Source: Syntrophaceae bacterium (lineage in GTDB: Bacteria > Desulfobacterota > Syntrophia > Syntrophales > UBA2185). Taken from it: a stretch of DNA of 33,850 nucleotides. The stretch spans positions 1 to 33,850 of the forward strand of contig PMBI01000043.1 in NCBI GenBank assembly GCA_003153775.1, written 5' to 3'. Below are positions 16,622-24,138 of this stretch, piece by piece. How positions within the stretch are numbered: the stretch's first letter is position 1; each line of letters begins with the position of its first letter. The notes beneath the pieces are model-generated. The model searched no databases and was not told where the DNA came from. It was given only the letters and a program-made list of their open reading frames with translations. The translations under genes were made by a program, and so were the position numbers.

Positions 16622-17851
16622 TTAACTCTTCCTTTTCGCGAGAATTGCCCTCACAGCCGCTGAAGACGCCTGTATGACCGACTCCGCCACATCCGCAGGC
16701 GCCGCGCTGAAGCCGCAGGAGAAGCGGGAAATATCATCGGACGCCGCATTCACAAACCCTTCACCCGAAAGAACAGGTGAAAAATGTTTTTCCTGGTCTT
16801 TCTTTCTCAGGGAAGACCCGATATTGCCGTTCAGGACAACCATATCGAATTTCCAGATCTCCCTTTTCTGGGTCATGGTATTTTCAAACTTTATTGCGAT
16901 GCCGTCCCGCCCGGGGAGCGGATAGATGTGAGATGGCCTCCCCCTTATAAGTCTCACGCGGCTCCCGCTTATCTCCCTTTGGGAGTAGTCGTAATAGTCG
17001 CGTCCCACCGTCCGTAGATCGGTGTAGAAGACGACGCACTGAATGACAGGATTCCTCCTTATCGACCACTGGGCCTGCTTGAGCGCATGCATGCAGCAGA
17101 CGGCGGAACAGTATGAGAGTAGCCTTTGATCCCTTGCGCCTGCGCACTGTATGAAGGCGATATTGCGTGGGGCTATGGAATTTGATTTTTTTATGATTGC
17201 CCCTCTATTGACGCCTGCCTCTCCCGTCCAGTCCTCAAACTCCATCGCCGTCATGATGTCCGGATGTTTTCCCAGCCCGAACTCCGGAAGCGGTGAGAGA
17301 TCGACTTCCATAAAACCGGAAGCCCAGATTACATCGTCGAACATAAGTTCAGACTTCTCTTCTCTCCTCTGAAAATCGATAGCTTTCGTGGGACATGCCT
17401 TTACGCACTCTTCGCACCTGTTGCAGATTTCCTCTCTGACCAGGTAAGTAGGCGGGTAAACATGCTCACCCGGGGTCTCTATCGCTGCTTCGGTACAAAC
17501 GCCTGCGCATCGCCCGCAGAAGACGCAGAGGCCTTCATCGATGACCGGAGGTTTTTTTACCATGGCCGCGTGGACGCGGCCGCCCTCTCTCTTGAGCTCT
17601 TTCACTTCGGTAGATGTATGGACGGTAACCAGAGGATTGTCCCTCAGTTTTTTGATATCCGTCCAGAGCGGACAAAAGGCGCAGTGATCCGTAGGATAGA
17701 GTTTGTCGAGCCTGGCAACCTGGCCGCCGAGGATTTGCTCCTTCTCCACGAGATGGACGGCATGGCCGCAACAGGCGAGGTCGAGAGCCGCGCCGATGCC
17801 GGCGACGCCGCCGCCAATGATAAGAACAGAAGATGCATTCGCGCTGTTCAT
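16622..17851 (-). CDS. QmoA/HdrA-like flavoprotein
   Basis: A 409-residue FAD protein of the short HdrA group to which QmoA belongs. It opens with SVLIIGGGVAGIGAALDLA and the substrate-side motif GGQVARLDKLYPTDHCAFCP, close to the pattern in QmoA. Two 4Fe-4S motifs, CVFCGRCAGVC and CNRCEECVKACP, lie at about 108-155, then FIQCAGARDQRLLSYCSAVCC in the C-terminal half. In sulfate reducers QmoA works with QmoB and QmoC between menaquinol and APS reductase; no APS reductase gene is in this window. Here the partners would be the HdrA/QmoB-like protein, MvhD and formate dehydrogenase. It directly follows the NapG-like stop with no gap. Length agrees with QmoA. Confidence 0.87.
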   Translation of the reverse strand: MNSANASSVLIIGGGVAGIGAALDLACCGHAVHLVEKEQILGGQVARLDKLYPTDHCAFCPLWTDIKKLRDNPLVTVHTSTEVKELKREGGRVHAAMVKKPPVIDEGLCVFCGRCAGVCTEAAIETPGEHVYPPTYLVREEICNRCEECVKACPTKAIDFQRREEKSELMFDDVIWASGFMEVDLSPLPEFGLGKHPDIMTAMEFEDWTGEAGVNRGAIIKKSNSIAPRNIAFIQCAGARDQRLLSYCSAVCCMHALKQAQWSIRRNPVIQCVVFYTDLRTVGRDYYDYSQREISGSRVRLIRGRPSHIYPLPGRDGIAIKFENTMTQKREIWKFDMVVLNGNIGSSLRKKDQEKHFSPVLSGEGFVNAASDDISRFSCGFSAAPADVAESVIQASSAAVRAILAKRKS

Positions 17852-18550
17852 TTACTCATCTTCCTCTTCTTTGATGATCCCGTATGATTTGCCGAGCTTC
17901 TTGACCCTTTCCACAAACCAGTCCTTAAAATCCTCTTCGCCGTGTTTCTTGCCTGCTTCATCGGGAAGGCGCATGGAGACCCCCTTCTCCGGCGGCAGGA
18001 ACCTTTTTACCTTTTCGTAATATACGACGATGGATTTCGGATTCGTCGGGCACTTTCTCTCGCACGCCCCACAGCCCGTGCAGGGATCTTCGAGAACCAC
18101 GGGGTAAATCTTGTTCTCCAGTTTGATCGCGTCGTAGCGGCAGGCGTTATAGCAGATGTCACACTTGCTCTTGCCCGACCATGTAAGGCACGTACCCGGG
18201 TCGATTACGGCGTTCCCGATATCGATATCGTCCCGGGAGATCCTCTTTATGGCCCCCGTAGGACACGTCCTGATACAGTTCATGCAAAAGATGCACTTCT
18301 TCCAGTCCAGAACCGGTGTTCCAAAATTGGGAATGCCGCCGGAAATGCCCGCCGGATGAAGTGCGTCGGCAGGACACACATCTATACACTGGTAGCACCG
18401 TGTGCAGTACTTGAGAAATTCCGGTTCGATGAGCGCACCGGGCGGGCGGGGTAATGCTTTTGCACCACTGACTTTAAAAGATGTAAAAATAAGGGTGGAA
18501 ACCGCGCCGCTAACCAGAATATGGAGCGCATCCCTTCTTGAAAAACTCAT
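17852..18550 (-). CDS. NapG-like Tat-exported ferredoxin
   Basis: A 232-residue iron-sulfur protein like NapG/MauM. The twin-arginine motif SRRDALHI at residues 4-11 plus a hydrophobic segment predicts Tat export. Four 4Fe-4S sites follow: CTRCYQCIDVCP, CIFCMNCIRTCP, the Cys set CDICYNAC with an upstream Cys, and CTGCGACERKCP. The C-terminal 40 residues are charged. NapG normally receives electrons from membrane NapH; here the NapH-like fusion is encoded eight genes downstream on the same strand. It is the first gene of the block, about 150 bp after the AOR operon, so the promoter should lie in 18551-18640. Periplasmic location is predicted, and the terminal electron partner is unknown. Confidence 0.88.
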   Translation of the reverse strand: MSFSRRDALHILVSGAVSTLIFTSFKVSGAKALPRPPGALIEPEFLKYCTRCYQCIDVCPADALHPAGISGGIPNFGTPVLDWKKCIFCMNCIRTCPTGAIKRISRDDIDIGNAVIDPGTCLTWSGKSKCDICYNACRYDAIKLENKIYPVVLEDPCTGCGACERKCPTNPKSIVVYYEKVKRFLPPEKGVSMRLPDEAGKKHGEEDFKDWFVERVKKLGKSYGIIKEEEDE

Positions 18551-18640
18551 GACAAACGATTACCTATTTTACTCCAATAAAATAATTCGTCTTGATAGCT
18601 ACAAGATGATCCGTACGCTTGAATATATAGCATGCAGCCC

Positions 18641-18684
18641 CAAAAAGCAAGGGCGGGTGAAACCTCGCACCCGCCCCGTTTGCT
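18641..18684 (-). terminator. Strong intrinsic terminator after AOR gene
   Basis: Read on the minus strand, arms GGGCGGGTG and CACCCGCCC pair perfectly around an eight-base loop. Flanking AGCAA/TTGCT extends the stem, and CTTTTTG follows. It begins 13 bases after the AOR stop and separates the AOR operon from the NapG/Qmo/Fdh genes. Confidence 0.85.
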
Positions 18685-18697
18685 CTAAACTGCTCTT

Positions 18698-20521
18698 CTA
18701 CAAATTGTACTCCTTGCGGGCCCGTGCGATATCATCGATGGAGTATTCAAGACCGTAAGCCTTCAATGTCGCATCCGTCGGGATACCTTTTGCATCCCAG
18801 CCGACGAAACTGTAGAATTCATCCTGCATCTTCTTTGTATCTTCCTCAGTGAAGATGGCTCCCTTCTTCGGTCCCGCAGGAAGCTTCTCCGTCCTCATGC
18901 GTACCGGCAGGATATCATCCTTGCGGCTGATGCCTTCCCTTACGTTGAAGACGCGCTCCATGGTGAGGATCCGCTTCCCCGTCGTCCAGTAATCATCTTC
19001 CGTCATATTCCACCCGCAGAGCGGATTCAGCATGCCGACGGTGATCTTCGCGTTTTCGCCGCCCCAGATGAGTGCGCTTGCGAATGAGCACGTGGAAAGG
19101 GAATTGATCATCGCAAAAATGACGAGGGCTCGCGTTGAAGCGCCCTCATGGTGATCCCCTCCGCAGGAACCGAGAGCGTAGCTATATGCCCTGGCCTTAT
19201 CGCCTCTTGCGTCATGGGCTGCCAATTCCTTGCCCTTCACGTGGACGGCATATGCCTCGGACCCCTTGCCTATCTCCGCAGACATCTTCTTCACACCCTT
19301 GGAAAGAAGTTTGCCCGCTTTGCCTTCCTTGTAGACTATCTTCCTGATAAGTTCCATATAGGTATCCCCATCGCCCCACTTCGGTTTGAGACCATCAAGG
19401 TCGGCGGGTTTGAGGACGCCCTTCTCCACAAGCTCTGTTGTAAATCCGAGAACGCCTCCAGTAGAGATGTTGTCGATGCCGTAGGCGTCGCAGGCCTCGA
19501 TGAGGGCGATCATGTCGTTGAAGTTAGTCATTCCGAGGTTGCTGCCCAAAAGTCCGCCGGATTCGTACTCAGGACCTTCGGCAATCAGCCCCTTGTACTT
19601 GCCTTCACGGATTACGCCCAGCTTCAGGCAATGGATGGGGCAGTGATTGCACGCCACGTGCCGCTTCCAGAATTTCCGGTTTGCCTCCTCGGCGCCGATC
19701 TTTACAACGTCAGGATACCATGTTGTCTGGTAGTTCTTTGTGATGAGTGACCCGGTGAAAAAATTATTCTGCTCCATGAGACCGGCAGTTCCCCACCTCT
19801 TGATGCCCTGCCAGGCTTCTTTTTCCACTGCGAGCTTCTTGGCATAGGTGGCCATCTCCATGAATTTCACGTTGTCAACAACAGGCACACCCTTGCTTCC
19901 TCTGACGGCCAGGCCTTTCAGCTTCTTGTTGCCCATCAGCATACCCGTTCCGCTTCTTGCGGCGGCGCGGAAACGCTCCACAATCACGCAGGAGAAGGGA
20001 ACCTGGTTCTCGCCTGCCGGGCCGATAACCGCCGTCCGGGCATAGGGGTCATTCATCCCTTTGATGATCGCTTCGTGCGTCTCTTCCGTGTCCTTGCTCC
20101 ACAGCTTTGTGGCATCCTTGAATTCTACTTTATCGTCCACGATAGAAAGCCACACAGGCTTCTTCGATCTTCCCTTGATGTAAATGCCGTCCCAGCCGGC
20201 CCATTTAATTTCGTTGCCGAAATGGGCGCCTGTCTCTGCGTGGGAGATCAGGCCCGTGTAAGGGCTCATATGGGCGAAGCTTGTGCGCGTGGATACGCAG
20301 AACGTGCCATTAAGTGGTCCCGGACCGATGTAAATGAACGCATCTTCCGCCAGGGGGTCTTTATGAGCCTTGTACTCAGTCGTGAGAAAATATGCAGCGA
20401 GCCCGTTGCCTCCGATGGCCTTCTGATAGATTTCATCGGGGACTTCGCGGGTCTTATATGTCTGTTTACTTAAATCAATCTCGAGAATTTTTCCGAAACA
20501 TCCGCCTTTTGTTGCTGTCAT
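18698..20521 (-). CDS. aor: Aldehyde:ferredoxin oxidoreductase family enzyme
   Basis: A 607-residue full-length AOR-family tungsten (or molybdenum) bis-pterin enzyme, which would oxidise aldehydes to acids or reduce acids with low-potential electrons. The N-terminal domain shows GGNGLAAYFL and IGPGPLNGTF. Three cluster ligands are Cys291, Cys294 and Cys298 in CNHCPIHC; Cys478 in SLSTCSF is the expected fourth. The pterin region AHDARGDKARAYSYALGSCGGDHH is intact. No signal peptide is present, although the gene directly downstream of a Tat-exported ferredoxin gene (2 bp apart) would be its natural redox partner. Specificity is undetermined: BamB-type and YdhV-type homologs share these motifs. 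Confidence 0.92.
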   Translation of the reverse strand: MTATKGGCFGKILEIDLSKQTYKTREVPDEIYQKAIGGNGLAAYFLTTEYKAHKDPLAEDAFIYIGPGPLNGTFCVSTRTSFAHMSPYTGLISHAETGAHFGNEIKWAGWDGIYIKGRSKKPVWLSIVDDKVEFKDATKLWSKDTEETHEAIIKGMNDPYARTAVIGPAGENQVPFSCVIVERFRAAARSGTGMLMGNKKLKGLAVRGSKGVPVVDNVKFMEMATYAKKLAVEKEAWQGIKRWGTAGLMEQNNFFTGSLITKNYQTTWYPDVVKIGAEEANRKFWKRHVACNHCPIHCLKLGVIREGKYKGLIAEGPEYESGGLLGSNLGMTNFNDMIALIEACDAYGIDNISTGGVLGFTTELVEKGVLKPADLDGLKPKWGDGDTYMELIRKIVYKEGKAGKLLSKGVKKMSAEIGKGSEAYAVHVKGKELAAHDARGDKARAYSYALGSCGGDHHEGASTRALVIFAMINSLSTCSFASALIWGGENAKITVGMLNPLCGWNMTEDDYWTTGKRILTMERVFNVREGISRKDDILPVRMRTEKLPAGPKKGAIFTEEDTKKMQDEFYSFVGWDAKGIPTDATLKAYGLEYSIDDIARARKEYNL

Positions 20522-20523
20522 GG

Positions 20524-21300
20524 TTACGACCTCCTCGTCTTTTTAGTCTTAGCGGGGGTGGGTCTCTTCCCGTCGACATTAGGATAGAACGTGAGATCCA
20601 GTAGATCCTTACCCGCCTCGTTGGGCTTCACATCCCTGAAAGCCAGATTGACGCCAAACCCAAGTTTGTTTGTCATAAGGCAGGGCCCCTGCGGATTGCC
20701 GGACTGATCTTTGCAGGCCTTCACGCAGGCGGGATCACCGGCGCACATGTCACACATGAGGGGCATACCCGTGTCAGGATTCACCCAGACAAACTGTGCC
20801 GGACACGCCTCCTGGCATTTCAGACACTTCCTGCCCAGACAGGTTTTTTCATTCAAGATAATGCCGTTGTGATTGGGATCTGGAATTATCGATTTCGGAG
20901 TCGTGGGACAGGCCGCAACGCATGGCGCGTCGTTACAATGCCAGCATACAACAGGAACATCTATCGAATCCTTGTACTTCAGCACGTGAATGCGGGATAC
21001 CGAGGGTCTTACGACGCCTGTATGATAGACAGAACATGCATATTCACAGGCCCTGCAACCTGTGCAATTTTCCCTCTCGGCAAACAGATACTTCATTAAA
21101 TCTTTTTGGGGGGCAGGTGCTGCGGCCTGAGCATGGGCAGCCTTGGCCGCCAAGCCTCCGACCGTAACCATGGCAACAGCGCTGCCCGCTGCCACTGCCG
21201 TCCCTCTCAAAAAACCACGCCGCGTAGTTTCCTTCGGGAACAGATCGGGTAATTTCTTTTCCTTTCCTTCCATAACATAACCTCCATTCTGGTCATTCAT
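20524..21300 (-). CDS. Tat-exported multi-cluster ferredoxin, AOR partner
   Basis: A 258-residue iron-sulfur protein. The Tat motif TTRRGFLRG at about residues 26-34 and a following hydrophobic stretch ending in AHAQA predict export of the folded protein. The mature part has DmsB/HycB-type cluster motifs: CTGCRACEYAC, CWHCNDAPCVAACP, CLGRKCLKCQEACP and CDMCAGDPACVKAC. The C-terminus is basic. It lies 66 bp after the cytochrome gene and 2 bp before AOR, so co-transcription with AOR is nearly certain. Similar gene pairs (an AOR-family protein with a ferredoxin) occur in E. coli ydh. Whether AOR travels with it by piggy-back export is unknown. Confidence 0.88.
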   Translation of the reverse strand: MNDQNGGYVMEGKEKKLPDLFPKETTRRGFLRGTAVAAGSAVAMVTVGGLAAKAAHAQAAAPAPQKDLMKYLFAERENCTGCRACEYACSVYHTGVVRPSVSRIHVLKYKDSIDVPVVCWHCNDAPCVAACPTTPKSIIPDPNHNGIILNEKTCLGRKCLKCQEACPAQFVWVNPDTGMPLMCDMCAGDPACVKACKDQSGNPQGPCLMTNKLGFGVNLAFRDVKPNEAGKDLLDLTFYPNVDGKRPTPAKTKKTRRS

Positions 21301-21366
21301 TTAACGTGTTGACTCTATACTGCCTAAATAAACTCCGGCGCCTCTTAATTTTTATCTGCCGTCCGT

Positions 21367-21867
21367 TTACTTAAGTTTGCTCGTGTAGACGTAGTCATTT
21401 CCTTTCTGGGCGACATGGCATTTTATGCACTCGTCAACCTTTCCTTCCGCTTCGATCCTTCCATCAGGCTTGTACTGCGCCCAGAACCAGTCCCCGTCCT
21501 TCGCGTTGTAGCCTTTAACCTTGTACATGACGGAAATAAATTTGAGCTTCTTGTCTTTCGAAAAGTTATCCTGTGCAATTATTGCCCCGTCCAAGAACTT
21601 CCCCTTCTTGGCGCCGATGGACTTCAAGGCCGCGTCATTGACATAGGTTGTCAAAAATGCGCCGTGCGGTTCCGGCCCCTGATACATGGGCGTCGTTCCG
21701 GGCCACATCTTCCAATTCTTTGCATACGTCTGTTTCTTCAGATAATCCCATACCGAAGCCCCCGTCGCCGCAAGGGCGCCGCCCTTCTTGGCCTGAGCAA
21801 AGATCATCCCGGAGAAGACAAGACTCAAGATAATAAGAAGCAAAATCAAAAACACCGTTTTCTTCAT
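21367..21867 (-). CDS. Exported cytochrome P460-family protein, single heme c
   Basis: A 166-residue periplasmic protein. The first 25 residues are a clear Sec signal peptide (hydrophobic run, ending IFAQA). One heme c site, CIKCH, lies near residue 149. The mature region has the cytochrome P460-type order HGAFLTTYVND, FISVMYKVKGYN and GDWFWAQYKPDGRIEAEGKVDECIKCH. P460 proteins oxidise hydroxylamine or bind NO; many homologs in anaerobes have no known substrate. GGAGG lies upstream of the ATG. The ferredoxin-AOR pair follows after 66 bp with no terminator seen, so they may form one operon. A divergent ModE-like gene shares the upstream region. Confidence 0.8.
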   Translation of the reverse strand: MKKTVFLILLLIILSLVFSGMIFAQAKKGGALAATGASVWDYLKKQTYAKNWKMWPGTTPMYQGPEPHGAFLTTYVNDAALKSIGAKKGKFLDGAIIAQDNFSKDKKLKFISVMYKVKGYNAKDGDWFWAQYKPDGRIEAEGKVDECIKCHVAQKGNDYVYTSKLK

Positions 21868-22172
21868 ATTAAACTATCCTCCGCATTTTGGTTGGTGTGA
21901 TACAGAATAAAATTGCGAGATATGCTTATCTGTGGAGCTGCTCTGAGAATATTGCTGTTTTTAATGCCGTTCATATAATTACTTATCTGAGCTGTTTATG
22001 TAATCCATCCATGCCTTGTTGTCAATCATTTTTTTCGCAATAGGATAATGATTTCAACTGGTTATGTCATTATTGACATATCAGAATTGAAATAGCTTGC
22101 TATAGAAGATTCCATCATGTTAATTTTATAAAAATATTCTTTGCGTCCGCTTTTCGCTTATGGAGATTACCA
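21868..22172. promoter_or_regulatory. AT-rich divergent regulatory region
   Basis: This 305-bp AT-rich region separates the cytochrome gene (minus) and the ModE-like gene (plus). A perfect palindrome TATGTCA-TTAT-TGACATA lies at 22063-22080. On the minus strand TTGACA (22020-22025) with TACATA 17 bases on is a weak promoter candidate for the cytochrome-AOR operon. I saw no ORF. Its position beside a regulator gene and its symmetry suggest an operator. Confidence 0.5.
22063..22080. promoter_or_regulatory. Perfect palindrome TATGTCA-TTAT-TGACATA
   Basis: Seven-base arms are perfectly inverted around four bases. The right half, TATTGACATA, recurs exactly at 23214-23223 before the FeeM-like gene. 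A dimeric regulator, possibly the adjacent ModE-like protein, is a natural candidate to bind it; the sequence differs from the E. coli ModE box as I recall it. Confidence 0.5.
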
Positions 22173-22502
22173 GTGGAAATCAAACACAAATTATGGCTCG
22201 AGCGTGATGGCCGCGTGATTTTTGGGCCTGGTCGAGAAGGATTGCTCAGGGCCGTTGAAGAATGCCACAGTCTGAACGCGGCGGCTAAAAAATTGAAAAT
22301 GTCCTACAGGGCTGCATGGGGGAGGATCAAGGCGTCCGAAGAAAGGCTGGGTATGAAGCTTGTGGAGATGGACAGCGTTAAACACGGCATGCATCTTACG
22401 GATGAAGCCAAGGAACTCATGAATTGTTTCGATCAACTTGAAAGCGATATTGCACGCCTTCTTAATAAAGCCAACGGCAAACTGCCATTGAGACGTTACT
22501 GA
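22173..22502 (+). CDS. ModE N-terminal-type winged-helix regulator
   Basis: A 109-residue DNA-binding protein with only the N-terminal domain of ModE-like/LysR-type regulators. The pattern LWLERDGRVIFGPGREGLL, then SLNAAAKKLKMSYRAAWGRI (helix-turn-helix), and a wing region is typical. The molybdate-binding TOBE/DiMop domains of E. coli ModE are missing, so metal sensing would need another protein or is absent. The start is GTG at 22173, with GGAG eight bases upstream. It is divergent from the P460-ferredoxin-AOR operon and close to formate dehydrogenase and AOR genes, all Mo/W enzymes, which supports a role in their control (inference). It converges with the GlcG/HbpS gene. Confidence 0.85.
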   Translation: MEIKHKLWLERDGRVIFGPGREGLLRAVEECHSLNAAAKKLKMSYRAAWGRIKASEERLGMKLVEMDSVKHGMHLTDEAKELMNCFDQLESDIARLLNKANGKLPLRRY

Positions 22503-22558
22503 TATACCTCAAGAAAGATAAGTCGCCGAACCATGTTTGCGAGTACAAGAAATAAAAA

Positions 22559-22596
22559 AGGGGAGACCCTTCGTGTATGGACCTCCCCTCTTGCAC
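22559..22596 (-). terminator. Intrinsic terminator between convergent genes
   Basis: Arms AGGGGAG (22559-22565) and CTCCCCT (22583-22589) pair. On the minus strand, TTTTTTATTT follows the stem, so it ends the GlcG/HbpS transcript; on the plus strand the following sequence is only mildly T-rich, so termination of the ModE-like transcript is less certain. Confidence 0.75.
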
Positions 22597-22618
22597 CCGT
22601 TAGACAAAACGTTGCGAG

Positions 22619-23104
22619 TTAGTTTATCACTTTGGCCCCAGCCGTCGCGACCTGGCCATCCTGCGCTGCTGCTCCGCCCGACACGCCTATCGCGCCTATG
22701 ATCTTGCCATCTTGAATGATCGGCACACCGCCTTCAATTGCGATTATACCGTCCAGGGTCAGATATGCCGTCTTTCCACTCCCGATCGTATCCTCAAATG
22801 CCTTCGTCGGTCTCTTGTAAGCAACAGAACACTTTGCCTTGTGGAGCGCCGCATCGACACTGCCGTACTGGACAACATCGAACCGTTCGAGATAGAGAAG
22901 ATTGCCGCCCGTATCCACAACGGTGATCACGACATTTATCTTTATCTTCATCGCTTCCGATGCCGCAGCAGCAGCCACCTTCTTAGCCGTTGCCAGGCTT
23001 ATATTCGGGCCATATGGATTTGGCATCTGCTGGGCCAGGGCTACGCCGGAAAAAACAAACAACAAGACCACAGAAAGGACAGTTATGACTTTTAGTATAC
23101 GCAT
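22619..23104 (-). CDS. Exported GlcG/HbpS (DUF336) family protein
   Basis: A 161-residue exported protein. A Sec signal peptide (residues 1-25, ending GVALAQ) precedes the GlcG/HbpS domain: VVTVVD-like ITVVDTGGNLLYLERFD, AHLKA-like ALHKAKCSVAYKRPT, and the Gly-rich end IIGAIGVSGGAAAQDGQVATAG. HbpS of Streptomyces binds heme and senses redox stress; other homologs are of unknown ligand. AAGGAGG lies just before the ATG, and a good sigma-70 promoter is seen upstream. It sits between a ModE-like regulator and the divergent FeeM-like operon. With nearby cytochrome and AhbB genes a heme link is tempting but unproven. Confidence 0.88.
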   Translation of the reverse strand: MRILKVITVLSVVLLFVFSGVALAQQMPNPYGPNISLATAKKVAAAAASEAMKIKINVVITVVDTGGNLLYLERFDVVQYGSVDAALHKAKCSVAYKRPTKAFEDTIGSGKTAYLTLDGIIAIEGGVPIIQDGKIIGAIGVSGGAAAQDGQVATAGAKVIN

Positions 23105-23149
23105 ATTTCCTCCTTCTTAGATTAGAATTCCGTTTTACTGGTTGTGCCG

Positions 23150-23177
23150 AGTATACCAAGAGGTTCTTGTCTGTCAA
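23150..23177 (-). promoter_or_regulatory. Sigma-70 promoter for GlcG/HbpS gene
   Basis: On the minus strand, TTGACA (23172-23177) and TATACT (23150-23155) are separated by 16 bases, close to consensus. The predicted start lies about 40 bases before the ATG at 23104. Confidence 0.7.
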
Positions 23178-23202
23178 TAAAAATTCTGCATCGTGCTTTC
23201 TG

Positions 23203-23244
23203 TGACATACCAATATTGACATACAAACCTCTTTCTTATACGCT
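23203..23244 (+). promoter_or_regulatory. TGACATA direct repeat and candidate promoter of FeeM-like gene
   Basis: TGACATA occurs at 23203-23209 and 23217-23223, spaced by seven bases. TTGACA (23216-23221) inside the second copy with TACGCT 17 bases on (23239-23244) could be a promoter for the FeeM-like gene. The ten-base TATTGACATA (23214-23223) equals half of the palindrome at 22063-22080. The -10 match is weak. Confidence 0.4.
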
Positions 23245-23284
23245 ATTAGCATAAGATCGGCTCAGTTTTAAAGGAGAAAGCGCC

Positions 23285-24136
23285 TTGGGCGGCAGATTAC
23301 TGGAAGGGAATGAATACCGGTTCGGACCGAAAAATGACTGGACCATCGTTGTCGCAAACGCGCGGCAGTTGCGTGAGAAGGCATTTAAGGTCGTCCATGA
23401 CATCTACGCCGCCAAAGGATACGCTCTGGCGCCGAACCTGGAGAGCGGGTTATGGTGCACGCTGCACCACCTGCATCCCCAAGCATTGACCTTTCTCGCC
23501 CTGAAAGCAGGACAGGCGGCGGGGACTGTCAGTATTGTTCCCGACTCCCGGCTGGGGCTGCCTGCGGATATCATATTTCCCGAGCAGCTCGCAGTTTTAA
23601 GAAAGGACGGACGGCGGCTCAGCGAGATATTTTCGCTCGGCGTGGATGAGGGAATCACCCACAGCGCCATCGATCTCACGATGCACCTGTACAGACTTGT
23701 CCATCTTGCCGCTACCCGCCTGTTCCATAATACAGACATTGTTGCGTCTGTCATGGCCCATCATTCCGTATTTTACTCAAAGATTCTTCTTTTTGACGAG
23801 GTATCGCCGGAGTCGCGACAAAGCCCGAAGACGGGTGAACAGGTGATCTTTACACGGATGAACCTGGAAACGATGGAAAGCCGGTATGCGGATCGATACG
23901 GCAGGTTGAAGGGCAAGAGAAATCTCCACCGCTGGTTCTTCCGCAATGATGAGGAGCAGGCCATGGTTGACTGGATTCGTAGGAACAGGCAGCTCATGAC
24001 TGCCGGCGAATTGAATTATTTCGGGGCGGAGAAGTCCCATGCGCTCGCCGAGGCTGGTTCCGACGCCGTTGCCATCCTCATGGATTACTGCCGGGAGTCT
24101 AAGGTCGACGGAGGTCCGAAACGATGCGAGGATTAG
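23285..24136 (+). CDS. FeeM-like N-acyl amino acid synthase / autoinducer-synthase-fold acyltransferase
   Basis: A 283-residue protein of the GNAT-related FeeM/LuxI-type acyl transferase group. Typical elements are KAFKVVHDIYAAKGYAL near residue 35, TFLALKAGQAAGTVSIVPDS, GLPADIIFPEQLAVLRKDGR and SEIFSLGVDEG, the last resembling the aEISRLAV motif of FeeM. FeeM joins a fatty acyl group from acyl carrier protein to an amino acid. No signal peptide is seen. Start: TTG at 23285 with AAAGGAG nine bases upstream; the frame has no better ATG before the domain. The ThiF-like and MFS genes follow closely on the same strand, suggesting a joint pathway making and exporting an acylated product. Substrate is unknown. 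Confidence 0.8.
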   Translation: MGGRLLEGNEYRFGPKNDWTIVVANARQLREKAFKVVHDIYAAKGYALAPNLESGLWCTLHHLHPQALTFLALKAGQAAGTVSIVPDSRLGLPADIIFPEQLAVLRKDGRRLSEIFSLGVDEGITHSAIDLTMHLYRLVHLAATRLFHNTDIVASVMAHHSVFYSKILLFDEVSPESRQSPKTGEQVIFTRMNLETMESRYADRYGRLKGKRNLHRWFFRNDEEQAMVDWIRRNRQLMTAGELNYFGAEKSHALAEAGSDAVAILMDYCRESKVDGGPKRCED

Positions 24137-24138
24137 AC

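Noticed and set aside
8294-21300. Benzoyl-CoA reductase class II (bamBCDEFGHI) cluster
   Set aside because: AOR, ferredoxin, HdrA and MvhD families overlap in type with Bam subunits, but NADH-dehydrogenase-like BamGHI are absent, FdhA is present, and the AOR partner ferredoxin is Tat-exported.
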